Shown here: in pieces, positions 9,070 through 16,703 of the stretch | Numbering within the stretch: the first letter of the stretch is position 1 | Layout of the letters: each line of letters opens with the position of its first letter | Made by a program: the position numbers and the translations under genes | The notes under the pieces: model-generated | The model's database searches: none | Told to the model about the DNA's origin: nothing | Seen by the model: the letters and a program-made list of their open reading frames with translations, nothing else | NCBI RefSeq assembly: GCF_008932115.1 | Contig: NZ_CP044543.1 | Location: forward strand, 5,524,501-5,588,500 | Source of the DNA: Bradyrhizobium betae | Lineage (GTDB): Bacteria > Pseudomonadota > Alphaproteobacteria > Rhizobiales > Xanthobacteraceae | Reading direction: 5' to 3' | DNA length: 64,000 bases

Positions 9070-10188
9070 ATGCAGCGAACCAGAGCCCCCTTCCGCGCCG
9101 ACGAAGTCGGCAGCCTCCTGCGCCCCGCCAAGATCAAGGAAGCTCGCAGCCGTCTTGAAAAGGGAGAGATCTCTGCCGACGATTTGCGCAAGATCGAGGA
9201 CACGGAGATCGAGAAGGTCGTGCACAAGCAGGCCTCGGTCGGCCTGAAGCTTGCCACCGACGGCGAATTCCGCCGTTCCTGGTGGCATTTCGACTTCCTG
9301 GCCAAGCTCACCGGTTGCGAGCTGTTCCACCCCGATTCCGGCATCCAGTTCGCGGGCGTGCAGACCCGTCATGACGCGGTGCGTGTGATCGGCAAGCTCG
9401 ACTTCCCCGACGACCATCCGATGCTCGATCACTTCCGCTTCCTGAAGAAGTGCGCCGACCAGGCCCACGTCACCGCCAAGATGACGATCCCCTCGCCAGC
9501 GGTGTTGCACTTCCGCGGCGGCCGCAAGGCGATCTCAAAGGACGTCTATCCCGATCTCGACGCCTTCTACGAAGATCTCGGCAAGACCTATCGCAGGGCA
9601 GTGAAGGCGTTCTACGACGCCGGTTGCCGCTATCTCCAGTTCGACGATACCGTGTGGGCCTATCTCTGCTCGCCGGACGAATTGCAGAAGGCGCGCGAGC
9701 GCGGTGACAATCCGGACGGCCTCCAGCAGATCTATGCGCGCGTCATCAACTACGCGCTGGCCGAGAAACCCGCCGACATGGTGGTGACGACACACGTCTG
9801 CCGCGGCAATTTCCGCTCGACCTGGATTTCTTCAGGCGGCTACGAGCCCGTGGCCGAGACCATGCTCGCCGGCACCAATTACGACGGCTATTTCCTCGAA
9901 TACGACAGCGACCGCGCCGGCGGCTTCGAGCCGCTGCGCTTCCTGCCCAAGGGCAACAAGGTCGTCGTGGTCGGCGTCATCACCTCGAAGTTCGGCGAGC
10001 TCGAGAAGAAGGACGACATCAAGCGCCGCCTCGAGGAAGCCGCCAAGTTCGCGCCGCTGGAGCAGCTCGCGCTGTCGCCACAATGCGGTTTTGCTTCGAC
10101 CGAAGAGGGCAACGTCCTCTCCGAGGAAGAGCAGTGGGCCAAGCTCAGCCTCGCGGTCGAGATCGCGAAGGAAGTGTGGGGCAACTAG
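9070..10188 (+). CDS. Cobalamin-independent methionine-synthase-type methyltransferase
   Basis: The 372-residue product matches the C-terminal catalytic half of MetE, as in the stand-alone YxjG/YxjH-type proteins. The zinc quartet can be placed: His242 and Cys244 (TTHVCRGN), Glu277 (YFLEYDS) and Cys339 (SPQCGF). 'FRADEVGSLLRP' is the usual N-terminus. These enzymes bind a thiol such as homocysteine on zinc and methylate it; the methyl donor of the stand-alone family is not firmly known. A GGGAGAAA Shine-Dalgarno precedes the ATG. Position directly after livF suggests the transported ligand may feed, or derive from, sulfur amino-acid metabolism, which is inference. Confidence 0.88.
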   Translation: MQRTRAPFRADEVGSLLRPAKIKEARSRLEKGEISADDLRKIEDTEIEKVVHKQASVGLKLATDGEFRRSWWHFDFLAKLTGCELFHPDSGIQFAGVQTRHDAVRVIGKLDFPDDHPMLDHFRFLKKCADQAHVTAKMTIPSPAVLHFRGGRKAISKDVYPDLDAFYEDLGKTYRRAVKAFYDAGCRYLQFDDTVWAYLCSPDELQKARERGDNPDGLQQIYARVINYALAEKPADMVVTTHVCRGNFRSTWISSGGYEPVAETMLAGTNYDGYFLEYDSDRAGGFEPLRFLPKGNKVVVVGVITSKFGELEKKDDIKRRLEEAAKFAPLEQLALSPQCGFASTEEGNVLSEEEQWAKLSLAVEIAKEVWGN

Positions 10189-10391
10189 CCGCGCGTATCG
10201 GGGATCACCCTCGCACCCGCGCGCGAGTTGTTGAGAATTGCGGCGCCGCAAGCCGCCGCGATTCTTGCTCCTAAAGTCCTGGTTCCGAGAGGGGGCTGCG
10301 TTTGCACTCAATCGAACGTTGAGCTAAAAGCCCGGAATTGGCAGCCATCGGCGCGCTTGGGGCGGGCTGGCGAGGCGCCGTGGGGCGTTCG

Positions 10392-12101
10392 ATGATCGAT
10401 GTTCGTAACAGGCTGGTTGGCGTCTCCGACCGCCGCCTGTGTATCCTGGTCTCGCTCGTGCTGGCGCTGATCTGGACCAACAACATCTTCCACTTTCGGA
10501 TATCGAGCGCCTACGGGGTTTTCGATCCAACCTCCGAAGGGCTGGTGGTCGGAAGACTTGGACGTGCGGCCGCCGAAGGAATACTCTCTCAAGGCGGATC
10601 CCTCGGCAGCAATGCGAAGCTGGAAGGCAATCCAGATCCAGGAAAGTACTGGGAGCAGCTCAAGTATTTCGAGCATCCCGAACTGATCGCGCCCGACGGC
10701 GCCGTGTTCGGAGCCTATCTTAGCCAGTTCGGCCTGCAGTCTCTCTTCTTCGCCGTGGTCGACAAGCTGAATCCGTTTCCCAGACAGTACAGTATCGGAC
10801 TGTATCATTTCCTTGCTGCGCTGATGTGTGCGGCCGTCCTGATGTGGATAGGCTTCATGTTCATCGAGCGGTTCGGGCGTCCGGCATTCGTCGGCTTTGT
10901 TGTTCCCCTTGCATTCGAGCCGTTGTTGTCGGCTCTCGCGCCCAATCTCTATTGGGCGGCTCCGCTGTGGTTTCTTCCGATGGCGCTCAGCATGCGCCTC
11001 ATCAATGCGCAGAACCGGACGCAAAGGCGTTGGCTTTTCGTAGCAATCTGGCTCGCAGTCACGGCAAAGGCGTTGTGCGGATACGAGTTCATCACCACGG
11101 TCATCGTGGCCGCAATGGTTGGCTGCCTGCTGAACACGAAGGAGGAGTCTCTCTACAGCAACGTCGTCGACATGATGTGGACCTGTGCGGTGGGACTTGC
11201 AGGTTTCGTGATGGCGGTCATCCTTCACGGCTACAGATTTGGGTTTGCAAACATCCTCGCAAGAGCGGTCGAGCGCACGTCAGGCGGCGGCGAAACGCTT
11301 GATGAGGAGCTGCTGGTCGGCCGATTTGCGTCGGTATCGTCGGTACTGCGCGCGTACTTCATGGGAAACGAATACACGTTGATCAAGAATTTCGGCGTTG
11401 TATTCGCTGTCCTGGCCGTGATTGCATTGCTGGTCTTCTTCGAGAAGAAATATAGCTGGTTCTTCGGCGAAAATCGCCGAGAGCTGAGGTCGCTCTCCGT
11501 TGCCTATTTCGTGTCTTTTGCCGCTCCGATGTCGTGGCTCATCCTCGCCAAGGCGCACTCGTTCGCGCACAAGCCGATCGACTTCATTCTCTGGTATATC
11601 CCGACCGTGCCGATCGGCGGTGCTCTTGTTGCTCTCGCCATCAAGGAGGTCAGAGCGAACCGGAAGGAGTGGACGGCATCACCCTTCCGCGCGATCGTGA
11701 CCATTTCGATACCGGCTGCGTTTCTTCTGGCGGTTGCGCTAGTCGCGGTCCTGGATCGATCGATCAATGAAAAGGGCGCATGGATTGTGCAAGCTCATAC
11801 CGGGGGCAAGCGGATCTTTACCGATCCCGCGACCGGCGTGGACTTTCGGTTCAACGAGAACTGGTTTACCGTCGAATACGTATGCGACCGGACTTTACCC
11901 TCCGACGTTTTCTTCATCCACGCGTTCAACGGCGATGCGGTAACCAACCATGATTTCGTCTTGGGAGACCGGATTGTTTTTTCACCGAGAGGTGGGAAGT
12001 GCTACTATGCTCAGACGAAGTCGTCGCAGCCGATCACGCGCATCGAGTCAGGATTAGTATCGGGCGGAAAGATCATCTGGCGGCATGAAGACGCGTTTTG
12101 A
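10392..12101 (+). CDS. Polytopic membrane protein, GT-C glycosyltransferase-like
   Basis: The 569-residue product has a first helix at about residues 16-35, then a long extracytoplasmic loop with 'FRISSAYGVFDPTSEGLV' (acidic residues D45 and E49), about ten further helices, and a soluble C-terminal segment of about 110 residues. An acidic pair in the first periplasmic loop is the layout of GT-C enzymes that use polyprenyl-phosphate sugars; the assignment to that fold is inference. ATG at 10392 is preferred to one 54 bp upstream. Base composition is less GC-rich than the liv operon. It leads a tightly packed operon running to 16650. Confidence 0.6.
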   Translation: MIDVRNRLVGVSDRRLCILVSLVLALIWTNNIFHFRISSAYGVFDPTSEGLVVGRLGRAAAEGILSQGGSLGSNAKLEGNPDPGKYWEQLKYFEHPELIAPDGAVFGAYLSQFGLQSLFFAVVDKLNPFPRQYSIGLYHFLAALMCAAVLMWIGFMFIERFGRPAFVGFVVPLAFEPLLSALAPNLYWAAPLWFLPMALSMRLINAQNRTQRRWLFVAIWLAVTAKALCGYEFITTVIVAAMVGCLLNTKEESLYSNVVDMMWTCAVGLAGFVMAVILHGYRFGFANILARAVERTSGGGETLDEELLVGRFASVSSVLRAYFMGNEYTLIKNFGVVFAVLAVIALLVFFEKKYSWFFGENRRELRSLSVAYFVSFAAPMSWLILAKAHSFAHKPIDFILWYIPTVPIGGALVALAIKEVRANRKEWTASPFRAIVTISIPAAFLLAVALVAVLDRSINEKGAWIVQAHTGGKRIFTDPATGVDFRFNENWFTVEYVCDRTLPSDVFFIHAFNGDAVTNHDFVLGDRIVFSPRGGKCYYAQTKSSQPITRIESGLVSGGKIIWRHEDAF

Positions 12102-12150
12102 ACGTGTCGCCGGATATGACAAGGGCGATGGTTCGCTGGGATCAGCTGGG

Positions 12151-13224
12151 ATGGTGAACGCGGCGGAGATCACGGCCGACGCCATTGTGATCGGAGGCGG
12201 CTTCTACGGCTGCGAGACAGCGCTTGAGCTGAAGCGTCTTGGCCTTGAGCGTGTCGTTATTGCTGAACGCGAACCCGACATCCTGCGGCGCGCATCGTTC
12301 GTCAACCAGGCGCGTGTGCACAACGGCTACCACTATCCTCGTGCGCCCGCGACTGCGCTGCGGTCGCGCAGGAATTTCGAGAGATTCGTTGCGGATTATG
12401 CGGGCGAGGTCATGCATGACCTCGAAAAATATTACGCGATAGCCCGTGGCTCCCGGGTCAGCGCTGACCAATTCGAGGCCTTTTGCCAACGGATCGGTGC
12501 GCCGATCCAGTTGGCCTCCCACGATGTCGTGCAATTGTTTTCTCCAGGCTCGATCGAACGTGTCTTCAGGGTGCGTGAACTGGCTTTCGACGCCGGAAAG
12601 CTTGCTGCTCGCCTTCGGAACGAGCTGAACGCCGCGCGCATTGATCTCAGGCTTGGCACGGCAGCACGGATCCGCACGTTCGACGATCGCGGTGTCGACG
12701 TCCTGGTCGGCGACACCACGGAGCGTGCGCGCTTTGTTTTCAATTGCACCTATTCGGAACTCCCTTTCGTCGGAATCGAGGTCAAGTCCGCGATCAAGCG
12801 GGAGCTCACCGAGATGGCGTTGATTGCGCCGCCGCCGCAGCTTCGGGGACGCGGCTTCACGGTGATGGATGGACCGTTCTTTTCGGTCATGCCGTTCCCG
12901 CCGACAGGGCTGCACGCCCTCTCGCACGTTCGCTACACTCCGCATGAGGCCGCGCAGGGCTCGGCTCGGCTGCGCCCTGTCAAGAGCAACGCGGTCGCCA
13001 TGATTCGGGATGCCAGCCGCTACATGCCCTGCCTGGCCCACGCGGAGGTCAGGGAAACGATGTTCGAGATCAAGGCCGTGCTGATGCAGACCGAGGACAG
13101 CGACGCAAGGCCGATTCTGGTCGAGCGCAATGACGATGAGGGGCGGATATTCTCGATTTTGGGCGCGAAGATCGATAATATCTATGAACTCCGCGACTTC
13201 CTCCGTGGACGGACCTGGAACTGA
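12151..13224 (+). CDS. FAD-dependent oxidoreductase, DAO-like fold
   Basis: The 357-residue product starts with a Rossmann dinucleotide site (ADAIVIGGGFYGCETALEL) followed by the acidic ribose-binding strand 'VVIAERE'. 'NQARVHNGYHYPRAPATALRS' resembles the His-rich FAD-linking region of DAO-superfamily enzymes. An in-frame ATG at 12085 would overlap the previous gene by 17 bp; 12151 is preferred because the FAD motif should lie near the N-terminus. Substrate unknown; by context it may oxidise a sugar, cyclitol or amine precursor of a glycan. Confidence 0.75.
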   Translation: MVNAAEITADAIVIGGGFYGCETALELKRLGLERVVIAEREPDILRRASFVNQARVHNGYHYPRAPATALRSRRNFERFVADYAGEVMHDLEKYYAIARGSRVSADQFEAFCQRIGAPIQLASHDVVQLFSPGSIERVFRVRELAFDAGKLAARLRNELNAARIDLRLGTAARIRTFDDRGVDVLVGDTTERARFVFNCTYSELPFVGIEVKSAIKRELTEMALIAPPPQLRGRGFTVMDGPFFSVMPFPPTGLHALSHVRYTPHEAAQGSARLRPVKSNAVAMIRDASRYMPCLAHAEVRETMFEIKAVLMQTEDSDARPILVERNDDEGRIFSILGAKIDNIYELRDFLRGRTWN

Positions 13225-13240
13225 GGCGTCTGGAACTGGG

Positions 13241-14278
13241 ATGATTGCAATACTCTCGTCGGTGACCGTCGTTATCGTGGTGCGCCATGTGACGTTCGAG
13301 CAGAGGCTTTTCGATCGACTGATCGAGACGCTGCACGATCGCTTTCACGACGTCGAAACGGTCATTGTGGCCAACGGCGTGTCGGCCGACGAGTCCGTTC
13401 GCATCAAGACCGCGGCTGAGACGATCCCGGACTGCACCGTTCTTTTCCTGAGCGAGGAGGTCCATGATGACGTCGCCCGCCTGCTCGGCATCGACCACTC
13501 GATTTCCGACTACGTTCTGTTTGCGACGCCTCTGCAATCACAGATCGATGCCTTGCCAGCCATGATTGTTCCACTGCATCAGGGCAATGATGTCGTGATC
13601 GGGGAAAGCGAGGGCGGCGTGATGAGCGCGCGGGGGACCATCTCGGCAACCCTGTTCGATGCCTTCCGTGGTCTGTACAGGCTGCTGGCGGGCGTGCCCT
13701 ACGAGGCGCAGTCGCCGACCTTTCGGATATTCTCGCGGGCAGCCGCGCTCTATATCGCCAACCGCCGCGATGGCGAGGTGTTGGTGAGGGCACGTTCGCT
13801 CGCCCAGGGATTTCCGTCCGTCATCGTGCCGGTCGAAGATTCCACGCGCGTGCCGGTCCCTAGTGTGTCGCCGCGGATCGCGGTGGCGAAAGCGCTTCGC
13901 TTGATCCTCACGGGCAGCGCGACGCCACTGCGTCTGACCGCCTATCTCGGCTTCGGTGGCGGAATCGTCGCCGTGCTTTACGGCACCTACGCCATCATGG
14001 TCTTCTTCTTCCAGAAGAACGTCGAGCCGGGATGGACGACGCTGTCACTGCTCCTTTCGGCGATGATGTTTGTGTTCAGTGCGCAATTCCTCTTTTTGTC
14101 CGAATATCTCGTGCAGATCCTGTCGGCCGTTCCATCGAGCAGCCGCCGTCAATTGGTGGCACGCGAGTTTCGTGGTCCTCTGACCAGCCGGGCAGGTCGT
14201 CTGAACGTGGTCGACAGCGCGGGTGAATTCCAACTCGGCGCGGCGGGGCTAGCCGGTTACGTGGAGAAGCGATCATGA
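13241..14278 (+). CDS. GT2-like protein with C-terminal membrane helices, catalytic DxD absent
   Basis: The 345-residue product has a GtrB/DPM-like layout: an N-terminal A-fold domain ('VTVVIVVRHVTFEQRLFDRLI', 'VETVIVANGVSADES'), then two C-terminal transmembrane helices ('LGFGGGIVAVLYGTYAIMVFF' region and 'LSLLLSAMMFVFSAQFLFLS'). Where active enzymes carry DxD in 'DADLQ(D)', this protein has 'YVLFATPLQSQ', so the metal-binding acidic residues are missing. It may be a pseudoenzyme or a membrane anchor for the operon's other transferase. ATG at 13241, 16 bp after the previous stop, removes an upstream extension that overlaps the oxidoreductase gene. Confidence 0.7.
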   Translation: MIAILSSVTVVIVVRHVTFEQRLFDRLIETLHDRFHDVETVIVANGVSADESVRIKTAAETIPDCTVLFLSEEVHDDVARLLGIDHSISDYVLFATPLQSQIDALPAMIVPLHQGNDVVIGESEGGVMSARGTISATLFDAFRGLYRLLAGVPYEAQSPTFRIFSRAAALYIANRRDGEVLVRARSLAQGFPSVIVPVEDSTRVPVPSVSPRIAVAKALRLILTGSATPLRLTAYLGFGGGIVAVLYGTYAIMVFFFQKNVEPGWTTLSLLLSAMMFVFSAQFLFLSEYLVQILSAVPSSSRRQLVAREFRGPLTSRAGRLNVVDSAGEFQLGAAGLAGYVEKRS

Positions 14279-15063
14279 GTGCTTCTGCCCTCATCGGCTA
14301 CACGGGTTTCGTTGGCGGCACGCTCCTTAGGGCGCGCCCGTTCGACACGCTGATCAACTCGCGCAACAGCGACGAATTTCGGAATAGAGAGTTCGATTTT
14401 GTGGTTCATGCCGGCGTGCCTGCGGTCAAGTGGCTCGCCAACAAGGAGCCAGCCGCAGACCGCGCGGCTGTCGAATCCATTCGCGATACGCTTGCCACCG
14501 TGCGGATCAAGGAGCTCGTGCTCATCTCGACCATCGATGTCTATCCTGATCCGACCGCGACCGACGACGAACTGGCCGCAATCGATCCAGCGCGCAACCA
14601 CGCCTATGGCAGGCACCGTTTCGAGCTGGAGCAATGGGTGCGGAGCCATTTTGACAACGTCCGCATCATCAGGCTTCCGGCTTTGTTCGGTGAGGGATTG
14701 AAGAAGAACGTTCTTTTCGATCTCCTGAACGAGAACCAGGTCGATCGCATCAATCCGGCGAGTCGCTTCCAATGGTACCCCCTGCGCCGGCTGAGCGCCG
14801 ATATAGAAGCTGTCCGCGCACACGATGTCCGGCTCATCAATCTTTTTCCCGAGCCGATTCGCACCTCCGATATCCTGCACGCATTCTTTCCGGATGCCGC
14901 GGTCGGTCCCGCAATCGAGCCCGCGCCGGCCTATTCGCTGCGCACGAGACATGCGGAACTCTTTGGCGGGCCTGCCGGCTACCAGCTACACGGAACGACG
15001 GTGATGGCAGAGCTGGCGTCCTTCATTGCACAGGAGAGGTCGCGACGTGCCGGCGAAGCCTGA
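14275..15063 (+). CDS. Short NAD-dependent epimerase/dehydratase-like protein
   Basis: The 262-residue product is an extended-SDR fold with the nucleotide motif GYTGFVG at residues 8-14 and 'LVLISTIDVYPDP' preceding the active site. The usual YxxxK is 'YGRHR', so the catalytic Lys is Arg. It is shorter than typical NDP-sugar epimerases (300-340 residues). It overlaps the upstream gene by 4 bp (ATGA) and the downstream one by 17 bp, so it is surely co-translated. Either a diverged reductase or dehydratase, or a non-catalytic relative. Confidence 0.75.
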   Translation: MSASALIGYTGFVGGTLLRARPFDTLINSRNSDEFRNREFDFVVHAGVPAVKWLANKEPAADRAAVESIRDTLATVRIKELVLISTIDVYPDPTATDDELAAIDPARNHAYGRHRFELEQWVRSHFDNVRIIRLPALFGEGLKKNVLFDLLNENQVDRINPASRFQWYPLRRLSADIEAVRAHDVRLINLFPEPIRTSDILHAFFPDAAVGPAIEPAPAYSLRTRHAELFGGPAGYQLHGTTVMAELASFIAQERSRRAGEA

Positions 15064-15862
15064 GCTTTCGGTTTCCAATATCGCGGTTCCGCCGGGCGAA
15101 CTCGACGCCGCGATTGCGTTGCTGAACGAGCTTGACATCGGAGCGATCGAGATTGCTCCCTACAACGTCTTTGGCCGCTGGGATGTCTCGCCTGCCGACG
15201 TTGTGGCGCTCCATGGAAGGCTGGCCAATCGCGGTATTCACTGCGCGGCGATGCAAGGGATCGTCTACAACGCGGGCCCTGTGCACCTTTTTTCCTCGGC
15301 GGACGCTCGCGAAGCACTCTATGAGCATCTCGTCGGGGTAGCCCGTATGGCGGGCGCCCTCGGCGCGAAGGCCTGCGTGTTCGGGGCGCCCAAGCTGCGT
15401 GATCCCGGCGATTTGGCGCCGGAACGGGCGACCGAGATCGCAGTGGAGTTCTTCAGGCGGATCGGCCCAGTGTTCGCGTCTGAAGGATCGACGTTGACGA
15501 TCGAACCGAACGCCCGTCATTACGCATGCCGCTTCGTCACGACCACCGCCGAGGCAATGGAGCTGTTGGACCGTATCGAGATGCCCGGCGTCGGCCTGCA
15601 GATCGACACGGGCACCCTTTTTCTCGAGCAGGAGCCGCCAGAAATTCTGCTAAAAGCGGCGCGCTATGCGCCTCATGCCCATGTCAGCGAGCCGGACCTC
15701 GCCCCGTTGGGAACGTCTGGGGTCGATCATGCCGCTCTGGCTGATGCCTTGCGCCGCAGCGGATATCGAGGCTCGCTCTCGATTGAAATGCGGGCCGTCA
15801 GCGATTGGCCGGCTGCAATTCATCGCGCGGTCACACTGATCAGAAAGATCTATTTGAAATGA
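15047..15862 (+). CDS. Sugar phosphate isomerase/epimerase-like TIM-barrel protein
   Basis: The 271-residue product has the AP-endonuclease-2/xylose-isomerase-like barrel pattern: 'IGAIEIAPYNVFG', 'GAKACVFGAPKLRD', 'STLTIEPNARHY', 'GVGLQIDTGTLF', 'HAHVSEPDLAPLG' and 'YRGSLSIEMRAV', with the metal-binding Glu, Asp, His and Glu at strand ends. GTG at 15047 is the start because it follows AGGAGAGGT; no ATG fits. Members isomerise or epimerise ketoses and cyclitols (IolE/IolI, Hyi and similar). Here it sits between an epimerase and a glycosyltransferase, which points to making an unusual sugar building block. Confidence 0.78.
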   Translation: MPAKPELSVSNIAVPPGELDAAIALLNELDIGAIEIAPYNVFGRWDVSPADVVALHGRLANRGIHCAAMQGIVYNAGPVHLFSSADAREALYEHLVGVARMAGALGAKACVFGAPKLRDPGDLAPERATEIAVEFFRRIGPVFASEGSTLTIEPNARHYACRFVTTTAEAMELLDRIEMPGVGLQIDTGTLFLEQEPPEILLKAARYAPHAHVSEPDLAPLGTSGVDHAALADALRRSGYRGSLSIEMRAVSDWPAAIHRAVTLIRKIYLK

Positions 15863-16650
15863 CCACGATTCCGCCCGCGCGGCAGGTTCCTACGAGCAAC
15901 GTCCACGTGTTGCATGAACGACGGCACAAATACGCGCTCGTCATTCCCGTGCTCAATGAAGGCGAGCGGATCCGTCGGCAACTGTCGCGGATTGCCGAAG
16001 TTCAACCGTCCGTCGATATCGTCATCGCTGACGGCGGTTCGACTGACGGCTCGCTCGCGCTCGAATTTCTCAATGCGGTCGGATGCCGTGCCCTCTTGGT
16101 CAAGACCGGGCCCGGTCGGCTGAGTGCGCAGCTTCGAATGGCCTATGCCTGGCTCTTGGATGAAGGCTATCAGGGTGTCATTACGGTAGACGGCAACGGC
16201 AAGGATGGCGTGGAGGCAGTCGATGCTTTCGTCGCCAAGCTCGACGCCGGCTTCGATTACATCCAGGGCTCGCGTTATGCACCGGGCGGGCGCGCCATCA
16301 ATACGCCGATGGACCGCAAGATCGCGGGGCGGCTGATCCACGCGCCGCTTCTCAGTCTTGCTGGGAGGCATTGGCTGTCCGACACCACCAACGGCTTCCG
16401 CGCCTATTCGGCGCGCTATTTGCTGGATCCGCGGGTGGCTCCGTTCCGGGATGTATTCGAACGGTACGCGCTGTTGTTCTATCTGAGTGTCCGGGCTGGT
16501 CAACTCGGCTACCGCGTGGTCGAGATTCCCGTCACCCGGGCCTATCCCGAAAATGAGAAGACGCCGACCAAGATCTCTGGATTTCGCGGCCGCATTGACA
16601 TGATGAAAGAGCTGCTCGCTGTGGTCTTTGGACGATTTGATCCGGGCTGA
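15859..16650 (+). CDS. Glycosyltransferase family 2, dolichol-phosphate mannosyltransferase-like
   Basis: The 263-residue soluble GT2 has 'YALVIPVLNEGERIRRQL' (nucleotide-sugar binding), 'VIADGGSTDGS', 'VITVDGNGKDG' in the DxD position, and 'GSRYAPGG' plus 'TTNGFRAYS' as acceptor-side motifs shared with DPM1/GtrB. Unlike the GT2-like protein two genes upstream it keeps the acidic residues. It overlaps the isomerase stop (ATGA). It probably charges polyprenyl phosphate with a sugar that the operon's GT-C-like protein then transfers outside; that link is inference. It is the last gene of the operon. Confidence 0.85.
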   Translation: MTTIPPARQVPTSNVHVLHERRHKYALVIPVLNEGERIRRQLSRIAEVQPSVDIVIADGGSTDGSLALEFLNAVGCRALLVKTGPGRLSAQLRMAYAWLLDEGYQGVITVDGNGKDGVEAVDAFVAKLDAGFDYIQGSRYAPGGRAINTPMDRKIAGRLIHAPLLSLAGRHWLSDTTNGFRAYSARYLLDPRVAPFRDVFERYALLFYLSVRAGQLGYRVVEIPVTRAYPENEKTPTKISGFRGRIDMMKELLAVVFGRFDPG

Positions 16651-16703
16651 TCGTCGGCAGTCGCACTCTTGATCGCACTGCGGATGACCGCGCGCGCGCC
16701 CCA

